DNA of 5,504 bases from Firmicutes bacterium UBA1764. Lineage in GTDB: Bacteria > Bacillota > Clostridia > Peptostreptococcales > Anaerovoracaceae. The notes under the pieces are model-generated. The model saw only the letters and a list, made by a program, of their open reading frames with translations, was not told the DNA's origin and did not search any database. The translations under genes were made by a program, and so were the position numbers. This document shows positions 1 through 4,998 of this stretch, piece by piece (within the stretch, counting starts at the first letter, position 1; every line of letters starts with the position of its first letter). The stretch spans positions 2,963 through 8,466 of the forward strand of contig DCHA01000016.1 in assembly GCA_002315535.1 (NCBI GenBank), written 5' to 3'.

Positions 1-63
1 CCCGCAAGCGGCGAGGGTATATGTCATTGCCAGCGCAAGCAGAATGGCAAGTATTTTCTTCAT
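1..63 (-). CDS. Lipoprotein, N-terminal fragment (signal peptide only)
   Basis: Only the first 21 codons are in the window; the gene runs off its left edge. They read M-K-K, then a hydrophobic stretch, ending in L-A-A-C-G. This is a typical type II signal peptide: two lysines, a hydrophobic core of about 12 residues, and a lipobox with the cysteine at residue 20 as the expected lipidation site. The product is therefore probably an extracytoplasmic membrane-anchored lipoprotein. Its function cannot be told. The ATG is supported by a consensus AGGAGG (70-75, minus strand) six bases upstream, which overlaps the stop codon of the NUDIX gene. The gene follows that gene after 10 bases and belongs to the same operon. 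The lipoprotein signal is well supported by what is visible; any specific role would be a guess. Confidence 0.85.
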   Translation of the reverse strand, partial: MKKILAILLALAMTYTLAACG

Positions 64-69
64 TCTCTT

Positions 70-75
70 CCTCCT
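70..75 (-). promoter_or_regulatory. Shine-Dalgarno of the lipoprotein gene, overlapping the NUDIX stop
   Basis: Read on the minus strand this is AGGAGG, six bases before the lipoprotein ATG. Two of its bases belong to the TAG stop (74-76) of the preceding NUDIX gene. Ribosomes finishing the NUDIX gene would therefore sit on this site, which suggests coupled translation. Confidence 0.75.
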
Positions 76-676
76 AGGTCGTCAAATATGATCTAAGCTG
101 ATTGATTATTTTCGCGGTCAGGCCCCAAATGTGATGGCCTTCGTATTCCCAAGCGTATACCGTGTTTTCCGCGGTGCGCCATGGGTATGGGCCCTTGACG
201 CCGAATACTGAGTAGTCGAAGTCCTCCGGGATTTGCGGGGGCATCGGGAATCTAAATATTTTCGGCTCGGTGTTTAGGAAAAAGTCCAGTGGGACAGTGA
301 AAACTCCGGCAACCTCTTCGGTATTAATTTTATATGCCGGAGCGGTCAGCTTGCCGATGCAGGAGTACAGCACAAAACCGCCGAGCCCGACAACGGTGTC
401 AAAATCGCTGATGATTTCGATATCGCCCGGGCGCACGCCGATTTCCTCACAGCACTCTCTGATTGCGGCCTGCTCTACAGTTTCGCCGGGCTCAATGCCG
501 CCACCCGGGAAGCAGACCTCTCCGGGCTGCCAAACTGTCATTGACCTTGTTTCAAACAAAAGACAAACCCCATCCTTTGTATCCACCAGCGGAACAAGTA
601 TAGCGTTTGCCCTTTTTAATTCTACTATTTGAGGCTTGTGGCCTGTTATTTTGTTTTCGAGTTCCTCGAAAATCAT
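74..676 (-). CDS. NUDIX hydrolase, CoA-pyrophosphatase-like
   Basis: A 200-aa cytoplasmic NUDIX hydrolase. The Nudix box is complete at residues 59-81: G59, E65, then R73-E74-C-C-E77-E78-x-G80, matching GX5EX7REUXEEXGU, with the glutamates that hold Mg2+. Just before it, LLFETRS (39-45) and GEVCFPGG (52-59) resemble the extra motif of the CoA-pyrophosphatase group (UPF0035), and IWGLTA near the C-terminus fits that group. The likely reaction is cleavage of CoA or its derivatives to 3',5'-ADP and phosphopantetheine, though another nucleoside-diphosphate substrate is possible. I chose the ATG at 674-676 because it overlaps the upstream stop as TAATG; a TTG ten codons earlier (704-706) lies inside the upstream gene. 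There is no clear Shine-Dalgarno, so translation is probably coupled to the P-loop gene. Confidence 0.88.
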   Translation of the reverse strand: MIFEELENKITGHKPQIVELKRANAILVPLVDTKDGVCLLFETRSMTVWQPGEVCFPGGGIEPGETVEQAAIRECCEEIGVRPGDIEIISDFDTVVGLGGFVLYSCIGKLTAPAYKINTEEVAGVFTVPLDFFLNTEPKIFRFPMPPQIPEDFDYSVFGVKGPYPWRTAENTVYAWEYEGHHIWGLTAKIINQLRSYLTT

Positions 677-1095
677 TAGTTGAGAATTTCGTACTCGCCA
701 ACCCAAGCGCCGAGCTCTTCCTTGTCTGCGGAAAGGCTTACAACGAAATCAGGACCGTATTTCTCGGAGGTATCTGCAAGTCTCTTGATGAACTTTGGAA
801 GATCCTCGAGTGTTACGTCAGCGTGCTTCATGATGCTGTCGATATAGATGGTCTCGATATCGTGATCCTGGCTGATTATTCCCAAAATAAAACCGATGTA
901 CTCGTCTGTATTTGTGATGAGCTCATAGTCGTCCATGCACACAACACGAATACGATAGTTAAGATCGTACATCAGTCTCTGATTCTTATTAATAAAAACG
1001 ACGCTGCCGTTAACCTTATCAAGGCAATCATTGGCCATATCTACCATCTGCTTTGTCTTACCAGATCCCTTATGACCTACAAGTAATTTAACCAT
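676..1095 (-). CDS. Small P-loop ATP-binding protein of unknown role
   Basis: A 139-aa soluble protein with a Walker A motif at the very N-terminus (G7-H-K-G-S-G-K13-T14). A hydrophobic strand ending in aspartate (I-Y-I-D86) could be Walker B, and a later strand, F-V-V-S-L-S-A-D (about 117-124), could lie at the nucleotide site. It resembles short P-loop proteins of Clostridia that databases sometimes label 'twitching motility protein PilT'. It lacks the length and the secretion-ATPase motifs of true PilT, so I do not use that name. The start is the ATG at 1093-1095, nine bases after AAGGAG. The in-frame ATG at 1102-1104 touches the Shine-Dalgarno, and the TTG at 1159-1161 lies upstream of the predicted promoter. 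It is first in an operon with the NUDIX hydrolase (TAATG overlap) and the lipoprotein. Nucleotide binding is likely; the biological role is unknown. Confidence 0.82.
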   Translation of the reverse strand: MVKLLVGHKGSGKTKQMVDMANDCLDKVNGSVVFINKNQRLMYDLNYRIRVVCMDDYELITNTDEYIGFILGIISQDHDIETIYIDSIMKHADVTLEDLPKFIKRLADTSEKYGPDFVVSLSADKEELGAWVGEYEILN

Positions 1096-1104
1096 TGGCG
1101 CCAT

Positions 1105-1110
1105 CTCCTT
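1105..1110 (-). promoter_or_regulatory. Shine-Dalgarno deciding the P-loop gene start
   Basis: Read on the minus strand this is AAGGAG. It lies nine bases before the ATG at 1093-1095 but directly against the ATG at 1102-1104, so the inner ATG is the probable start and the protein begins M-V-K-L-L-V. Confidence 0.7.
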
Positions 1111-1141
1111 TCGTTTTTCTTTAGTGATATTTATTAGATTA

Positions 1142-1170
1142 ATTATACCCGTTTGCGGCAAAAAAGTCTA
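1142..1170 (-). promoter_or_regulatory. Promoter of the P-loop/NUDIX/lipoprotein operon
   Basis: On the minus strand there is a perfect -10 box TATAAT (1142-1147) and, 17 bases upstream, TAGACT (1165-1170), which matches four of six bases of the -35 consensus. The expected transcription start is near 1135, giving a leader of about 40 nt before the chosen ATG. No operator or riboswitch is evident in that leader. Confidence 0.7.
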
Positions 1171-1202
1171 CAAGAATAGGCTCTTGGGCTTACAGATGAG
1201 GC

Positions 1203-1247
1203 CAATTGGGAAGTAATGCAGGATTTACAAGCTTTACTTCCCGATTG
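1203..1247 (+). repeat. Long imperfect hairpin in the intergenic region
   Basis: Bases 1203-1216 pair with 1234-1247 over 14 positions; the core GGGAAGTAA / TTACTTCCC is perfect. One pair (1207/1243) is T with G, a wobble on a plus-strand RNA and an A-C mismatch on a minus-strand RNA, which favours a plus-strand transcript if it acts as RNA. After a single mismatch two more pairs (GC/GC) close an 11-base loop. Neither side has a T-run, so it is not a standard terminator. It sits between the divergent promoters of the P-loop operon and the small toxin gene. It may be part of a larger fold: 1188-1195 can pair with 1285-1292, enclosing this hairpin and a smaller one (1263-1284). It could be a structured RNA, a protein-binding site or a degenerate repeat; I cannot decide. 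Confidence 0.5.
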
Positions 1248-1314
1248 AACTGCGTGCTGGTGCCGGCTTTGTGAAGTAGAGCGGCTGTAAGTACAATTAC
1301 ATCACAGTGTTATT

Positions 1315-1326
1315 TATTAATTAATA
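1315..1326. repeat. AT-only palindrome / UP-like element before the toxin promoter
   Basis: TATTAATTAATA is a perfect 12-base palindrome ending four bases before the -35 box at 1330. It lies in an A/T-rich run (about 1310-1329) placed where an UP element would contact RNA polymerase alpha subunits. It could also be a repressor site. A/T-only palindromes arise easily by chance. Confidence 0.3.
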
Positions 1327-1329
1327 TTG

Positions 1330-1358
1330 TTGTAAAATACTGGTTGTTATGGTATTAT
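1330..1358 (+). promoter_or_regulatory. Promoter of the small toxin-like gene
   Basis: The -35 is TTGTAA (1330-1335), then a 17-base spacer, then -10 TATTAT (1353-1358) preceded by TG (1350-1351) in the extended -10 position. The A/T-rich stretch upstream should help. Transcription would start near 1365, giving a 5' leader of about 62 nt before the ATG at 1427. Confidence 0.72.
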
Positions 1359-1372
1359 TTTCACAAGAAAGA

Positions 1373-1421
1373 GCGCCTAAACGGTGGACGGATGCTTCGA
1401 ATTAAAAGAGCAGAGAGGTGC
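1373..1421 (+). promoter_or_regulatory. Possible leader hairpin hiding the toxin Shine-Dalgarno
   Basis: The leader segment GCGCCT (1373-1378) is complementary over six pairs, one of them G-U, to AGGTGC (1416-1421), which contains the toxin Shine-Dalgarno (1412-1420, six bases before the ATG). Folding this way would block ribosome entry. The same leader bases can instead form a local hairpin with 1383-1386, or pair with the 3' region around 1601-1613, so a switch is conceivable. This comes from reading the sequence only, without energy calculation. Confidence 0.35.
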
Positions 1422-1426
1422 CCATT

Positions 1427-1528
1427 ATGACATTATATGAAGTTATTGCTACTGCAATTGCAATAGCCGCACTCGTAGTCGACATAATGGAACTCCTGAT
1501 CGATTTTTATCGAAGGAAGAAGAAGTAA
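1427..1528 (+). CDS. Small hydrophobic type I toxin-like peptide (33 aa)
   Basis: A 33-codon gene from ATG 1427 to TAA 1526-1528, starting M-T-L-Y-E. One hydrophobic helix spans about residues 5-27 (rich in A, I, L, V, with acidic D19, E22 and D26), followed by a basic tail R-R-K-K-K. Size and layout fit Gram-positive type I toxins, small peptides that insert into the membrane. The M-x-x-Y-E start resembles 'putative holin-like toxins'. A-L-V-V-D-I-M-E-L-L-I-D (15-26) resembles, from memory, the matching part of the 33-aa Fst toxin of plasmid pAD1, without the usual Fst proline. It has its own promoter, a Shine-Dalgarno (AGAGAGGTG, 1412-1420), and an opposing promoter downstream for a likely antisense RNA. 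It is the only plus-strand gene here. Whether it is toxic is inference; a small membrane regulator is the main alternative. Confidence 0.72.
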   Translation: MTLYEVIATAIAIAALVVDIMELLIDFYRRKKK

Positions 1529-1571
1529 AAAAATTACCCCGTCCTGCCCTAGTAAGCTGACGGGATAATTT
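1527..1571 (-). terminator. Shared hairpin terminator, strongest on the minus strand
   Basis: Bases 1531-1543 pair with 1559-1571 around a 15-base loop, with a G/C core CCCGTC / GACGGG. On the minus strand all 13 positions pair (one as G-U) and seven U follow (1533-1527), a classic intrinsic terminator for the deacetylase operon and the short antisense RNA. On the plus strand there is one C-A mismatch and only a weak T-run, so toxin-gene termination here may be partial. The loop holds possible U-turn motifs (CUAG on plus, CUUA on minus), as used for first contact between antisense RNAs. Confidence 0.8.
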
Positions 1572-1607
1572 CCTTACATTTTACGAAGCAACCGTTCATC
1601 GGTGCTC
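1527..1607 (-). ncRNA. Candidate antisense antitoxin RNA (about 80 nt)
   Basis: The minus-strand promoter at 1614-1641 should start an RNA near 1607 that ends in the U-run at about 1527. It carries a 5' hairpin (GCACCG / CGGTTGC with a bulged A, from 1605-1588) and the terminator hairpin, and has no credible gene. It is fully complementary to the 3' untranslated part of the toxin mRNA and touches its stop codon. Its GCACC (1605-1601) is also complementary to GGTGC in the toxin Shine-Dalgarno region (1417-1421), a short match that could be chance. Length and convergent, tail-to-tail placement resemble RNA II of the pAD1 par locus and the RatA/SR4-type antitoxins. The ends are predicted from promoter and terminator, not measured. 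Confidence 0.6.
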
Positions 1608-1618
1608 TTTCTTATTTT
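1587..1618 (+). terminator. Possible second terminator for the toxin mRNA
   Basis: On the plus strand AGCAACCG pairs with CGGTGCT (1587-1594 with 1600-1606, one bulged A) around the loop TTCAT, followed by the T-rich CTTTCTTATTTT (1607-1618). If the weak plus-strand activity of the 1531-1571 hairpin lets polymerase pass, the toxin mRNA would end here and contain the complement of its own 5' leader. The stem is short, so this is tentative. Confidence 0.35.
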
Positions 1619-1641
1619 ATCATAAATATCCGAACGTGCAA
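1614..1641 (-). promoter_or_regulatory. Promoter of the antisense RNA
   Basis: On the minus strand: -35 TTGCAC (1636-1641), 16-base spacer, -10 TAAAAT (1614-1619) preceded by TG (1621-1622) as an extended -10. It lies between the deacetylase stop (1650-1652) and the shared terminator, a place with no further gene to express, which is the main reason to propose a short RNA. Confidence 0.65.
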
Positions 1642-1649
1642 TAGTATAT

Positions 1650-2996
1650 TCAGTGCTTCGACTGATAGCCTCTTGTGCGTTTTTTCTTTGAGGGCTTGTC
1701 ACTTTGGTTGCGGCGGCCGGAGCAAATCAGGAATATGACGATCACGATAATTATTAGCGCAAGCCCGATCATGCCGAGGCGCATCAGCCTTTGATGCTTT
1801 TCAGCCTGAGCCTGGATTTCAGCAAGTCTTGCAGCTTCGGCTTCGGCCTCAAGCTGGGCCTGTCTTTGCTGCTCTTCGATTTCAGCTTCAAGCGCAAGGC
1901 GCTGTTCTTCGTAGCTTGTCAGATTTTCGAACAAATCATTCTTTGCTGTGTCAGGCTCTGCGTTGCTGTACCAGCATCCATAGATTAGCGGGCTGTATGT
2001 CGCAATCTCGCTGGCCTTGGTGATATTTCCGTTTGAACCGTATATCCAGCGCTTGAACCAGGTCCAGTGCTGGGACTCATGCGCGGCAAAGCCCTTTTGC
2101 TGCGTTACCTGGAAAGGCGTAAGTCCGCCGAGCTCATCGAAGCTCCGGTCAATTAAATCAAATGAGATTTGGTTCTTGTCGTACAGATGGAAATACACCT
2201 TCATCAGGAACGGGAAATCTGTTTCTGCATTTGCCAGAGCCTTGCGCAGGCTGCCATTCAGCAAAATGTGCATCCCGTGGCCGTACTCGCCATTAACGTC
2301 GTGCGTTACGATAAGCTGCGGCTTAAATCTGTTTATGACTTCCTTTTCCCACGCAATGATGTCGTCCTCGCTAATGCCATAGGGCTTCAAATTCGCGAGC
2401 GCCTGGTCATAGCTTTCCGAGTACATGTCGTTGTAGCCGCTCGACACCGGATAGTGGCGAACACCGACCGCATAAAGGCCGTTAAGCCTTTCCTGGTGGC
2501 GGCTCAGCTGGCTGAGATGATCGGTCGCATAAACAACCTGCACTTCAAGATTTCTAACCTGCGTATAATACGGCAGAAGACCCGCAAAGAAAAGCTGCTC
2601 GTCATCCGCATGCGATGAGAACAACAGTATATCTGCTTGTTCGCAAGGGGCCTGCCAGATGTGTACCCACTCCGGCACATCCGTTCCATCGAAGACGTGA
2701 ATCTCGGATGGCTTTGCGCCGTCGATTGTTATGGTGGTGCAAGAATCAAGCGTGACGAACTGCTGCAGGAAGTACGCGTTATCTACGCTTTTTCCGTTGA
2801 CAGTGTACTCGGCCGGAGCCTCCATGAACACCATGTATATTGACTTCGCGCTGCCGCTAACCGTCAGCACGACTCCGTCAGATGACGAGGCCTTGGTAAA
2901 GCTAAGCTCACTGCTTTGTGCAAACGCGGTGCACAGCCCAAGCAGTGCCAGCACGAAAGCTATTATTGAAATTTTGATAAGTCGTTTTAGTAGCAT
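1650..2996 (-). CDS. Exported, membrane-anchored PIG-L/LmbE-family deacetylase
   Basis: A 448-aa protein. Residues 1-26 form a signal peptide (M-L-L-K-R, hydrophobic core, cut likely after A-F-A). The deacetylase domain has H129-A-D131-D132-E133, in place of the usual H-P-D-D-E, and G-E-Y-G-H240-G-M-H243. By analogy with MshB, H129, D132 and H243 would bind zinc and D131 would be the base. A charged E/A/Q-rich coiled coil (about 362-402) leads to a transmembrane helix (about 406-425) and a basic tail, so the catalytic domain should face outside. The family removes acetyl groups from N-acetylglucosamine-type sugars; the substrate here is unknown, perhaps a cell-wall or surface glycan. The start at 2994-2996 gives a clean signal peptide and lies one base after the ppk1 stop (TAAAATG). 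No Shine-Dalgarno is visible, so translation probably depends on ppk1. It is the last gene of the operon. Confidence 0.85.
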   Translation of the reverse strand: MLLKRLIKISIIAFVLALLGLCTAFAQSSELSFTKASSSDGVVLTVSGSAKSIYMVFMEAPAEYTVNGKSVDNAYFLQQFVTLDSCTTITIDGAKPSEIHVFDGTDVPEWVHIWQAPCEQADILLFSSHADDEQLFFAGLLPYYTQVRNLEVQVVYATDHLSQLSRHQERLNGLYAVGVRHYPVSSGYNDMYSESYDQALANLKPYGISEDDIIAWEKEVINRFKPQLIVTHDVNGEYGHGMHILLNGSLRKALANAETDFPFLMKVYFHLYDKNQISFDLIDRSFDELGGLTPFQVTQQKGFAAHESQHWTWFKRWIYGSNGNITKASEIATYSPLIYGCWYSNAEPDTAKNDLFENLTSYEEQRLALEAEIEEQQRQAQLEAEAEAARLAEIQAQAEKHQRLMRLGMIGLALIIIVIVIFLICSGRRNQSDKPSKKKRTRGYQSKH

Positions 2997-2997
2997 T

Positions 2998-4998
2998 TTA
3001 TTTCGTAAAATATTTGTAGAGCTTTTCGAAGCTTGAGGTTCCGGGGACTGGTGCGCACTTTTTGTAGGCGCCGCTGTCTTGCATGATCCAGCCGTTTTCG
3101 CAGTCATCTCTAAATGCATTCATCAAATAAAGAATCTGCTTCTTAATATCGGGCGAGTGAACCTCGGCGAGAACCTCGACACGCCTGTTGGTATTGCGAT
3201 TCATCAGATCGCCGGATCCGATAAACATGCGCTGGGCCTTGCCCTTGCCGACAACAATTATTCTCGAGTGCTCAAGATAGCGACCAACGACACTCTTAAC
3301 AGTTATATTTTCAGACACGCCCTTGATGCCCGGAACGAGGCAGCAAATACCGCGGATGAAAAGCTCGACGCTGACGCCAGCCTTCGAGCACTTGATCAGC
3401 TCGTGCATGACGTCCATATCGTTTAGTGAGTTTACTTTGATGCATACAGCTCCGGCGGATCCCTTCTCACATTCGCCTTCGAGCAGCTCGATTAGGCGCT
3501 GCTTGTAGCCATAAGGCGCAACCATCAGCTCGTTGCAACGTGCCGGAGCCTTCGCAGCCACAAGCGCGTCAAACACCTTCTCAGCGTCTGCCGCAACAGC
3601 CTTGTCCGCCGTAATCAGCGACAGGTCGCAGTACTGCGAGCTCGTGTTCTCGTTGTAATTGCCGGTGCCAATCTGCGTGATATACGAATATCCACGGCCC
3701 ACCTTGCGAGTGATCAGGCAAAGCTTTGCGTGGACCTTCATCTCCGGCAGACCGTAGATAACCTTGCAGCCCGCCGCAGTCATCATCTCGCTGTAGTCTA
3801 TGTTGTTCTTCTCGTCAAACCTTGCCCTAAGCTCGAGCAAAGCGACAACCTCTTTGCCCTTGTCAGCGGCGTAGGCCAGAGCCATCGCAACCTTCGAGCT
3901 GTACGAAAGTCTGTACAGGGTAATCTTAATCGACTGCACAGTCGGATTGTCCGCAGCCTCGTAAAGCAGGTCTACAAAGGCGTCCATGCTGTGATACGGA
4001 AAGCTCAGCAGCAGGTCATTTCCCTGAATATATTTAATCAGCTGGCCGCGGGCTGGCTTAACCCCGCGAACAGTTTTTCTCGGAACATATTTAAACTGAG
4101 GAAGAGAGCCCAGCTCCTTCGCAAAATCAAGATCAAGCGGAGTCCTTGATACAAAGGCCCTGCGCTCTTCAAGGCCCAGCTGCCTTAAGATCATTTGCCT
4201 AAGGCCCTTACTCGGCTTGCCGTCAATCTGAATATATACAGGCTGCTGGCGCTTTCTCTTTTTAAGCAGCTTTTCAAACTCGCCCTTAAAATCCTTTAGA
4301 TAAGCGATGGCCTTACTCTCGATAAAGATATCCGCGTTTCTGATAATCTTGATAACGCAGCTTTCTTTAACCGTGTATTTCTTGAAAAGATTCTTTGCAT
4401 AGTGCGACACAAGCTCAGACATAACAAAGACCTTCTTTGCACCGTTGGTTTCAAAAACTCTAAACGGCGGAACCCTGTACAGCGAGCAGATGCCAAGGTA
4501 ATGCGCATCGCCCTTTACAAGATTCGTCGCAACATAAAGCTCCCTGTTTGACAGAAACACCATCGGCTTTTTCTCATCGATGATGCGCGGGAACAGATAG
4601 TCCTTAACCTCCGCGTACAGCTTCTTTGCGATGCTCGCATCGAGCTTGCTGATGTTGTTAAAATCGACGATCTCGATTCCGCTCGACTTTAAATCCAGCA
4701 TTAAATCGTCATACGCAAGCGATGCTCTTTTCTGCAGCGCGCTGACTTCCTTAAAAATATTTTTCAGTTGCGCCTCCGGAGTCCAACCTGTCTTGGGGTC
4801 CTTCGAATCCGGAATGATGATGCTTCTGTGCGTCAGCGACCCAACCCTGACCATAAAAAATTCGTCAAGGTTAGAATAGAAAATATTTAAAAACTTAAGT
4901 CTCTCAAGCAGAGGCACATCCGGGCTTTCAGCCTCGGAAAGTACTCTGGCATTAAACTTCAGCCACGACAGCTCCCTGTCAACAAAAGGCGATTTCAT
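2998..4998 (-). CDS. ppk1: Polyphosphate kinase 1
   Basis: A complete 666-aa PPK1, near the usual family length. It reversibly transfers the ATP gamma-phosphate onto inorganic polyphosphate. The N-terminal domain opens with F-V-D-R-E-L-S-W-L-x-F-N and Y-S-N43-L-D-E-F-F, the nucleotide-contacting segment. R363 (L-Y-R-L) and R393 (R-A-R-F-D-E) match the phosphate-binding arginines of the E. coli enzyme. H423 in K-V-H-A-K-L is the phosphorylated histidine, followed by I-G-T-G-N-Y-N-E; H577 (L-E-H-S-R) matches the second conserved histidine. No key residue is missing. The ATG at 4996-4998 overlaps the preceding stop as TGATG and has AAGGAG (5005-5010) six bases upstream. Its position after a polyphosphate:AMP phosphotransferase makes a polyphosphate synthesis-and-use operon. 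Confidence 0.97.
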   Translation of the reverse strand: MKSPFVDRELSWLKFNARVLSEAESPDVPLLERLKFLNIFYSNLDEFFMVRVGSLTHRSIIIPDSKDPKTGWTPEAQLKNIFKEVSALQKRASLAYDDLMLDLKSSGIEIVDFNNISKLDASIAKKLYAEVKDYLFPRIIDEKKPMVFLSNRELYVATNLVKGDAHYLGICSLYRVPPFRVFETNGAKKVFVMSELVSHYAKNLFKKYTVKESCVIKIIRNADIFIESKAIAYLKDFKGEFEKLLKKRKRQQPVYIQIDGKPSKGLRQMILRQLGLEERRAFVSRTPLDLDFAKELGSLPQFKYVPRKTVRGVKPARGQLIKYIQGNDLLLSFPYHSMDAFVDLLYEAADNPTVQSIKITLYRLSYSSKVAMALAYAADKGKEVVALLELRARFDEKNNIDYSEMMTAAGCKVIYGLPEMKVHAKLCLITRKVGRGYSYITQIGTGNYNENTSSQYCDLSLITADKAVAADAEKVFDALVAAKAPARCNELMVAPYGYKQRLIELLEGECEKGSAGAVCIKVNSLNDMDVMHELIKCSKAGVSVELFIRGICCLVPGIKGVSENITVKSVVGRYLEHSRIIVVGKGKAQRMFIGSGDLMNRNTNRRVEVLAEVHSPDIKKQILYLMNAFRDDCENGWIMQDSGAYKKCAPVPGTSSFEKLYKYFTK

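Larger units (their letters stand above)
1365..1613. repeat. Inverted repeat of the two RNA leaders (1365-1399 and 1583-1613)
   Basis: The first bases after the toxin promoter (AAGAAAGAGC, 1365-1374; AACGGT, 1380-1385; TGCTTCG, 1393-1399) reappear in the same order on the opposite strand just after the antisense promoter (1604-1613, 1591-1596, 1584-1590). In the antisense copy the last two blocks are contiguous; in the sense copy seven bases separate them. The repeats face each other with the toxin gene and shared hairpin between them. The two convergent RNAs would therefore share a 5' sequence, and a toxin transcript reaching about 1613 would have complementary ends. Confidence 0.65.

Noticed and set aside
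677..706. TTG start giving the NUDIX protein ten more residues
   Set aside because: It lies inside the P-loop gene, whereas the ATG at 674-676 forms a standard TAATG coupled start.
607..1086. Plus-strand open frame of 159 codons
   Set aside because: It is antisense to the P-loop gene with its clear Walker A motif, has no Shine-Dalgarno, and shows no recognisable domain.
1096..1161. TTG start extending the P-loop protein by 22 residues
   Set aside because: The TTG is upstream of the predicted transcription start, and the Shine-Dalgarno at 1105-1110 fits the ATG at 1093-1095.
1203..1247. Reading the 14-bp hairpin as a terminator
   Set aside because: No T-run follows on either strand, and no gene ends next to it.
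1549..1599. 16-codon minus-strand frame inside the antisense RNA
   Set aside because: It has no Shine-Dalgarno and runs through the hairpin loop; it is best explained as chance.
1096..1649. Insertion sequence remnant, CRISPR array or tRNA in the gene-poor stretch
   Set aside because: There are no transposase fragments, no regularly spaced direct repeats and no cloverleaf; the inverted repeats are explained by the two RNA leaders and local hairpins.
2169..2618. Plus-strand open frame of 149 codons, and similar frames opposite ppk1
   Set aside because: These mirror the deacetylase and PPK1 genes, whose catalytic motifs fix the true frame; none has a promoter or ribosome site.
2997..3119. N-terminal extension of the deacetylase to an ATG at 3117-3119
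   Set aside because: The extra 41 residues are read from inside the ppk1 coding region, have no family likeness, and would bury the clear signal peptide that begins at 2996.
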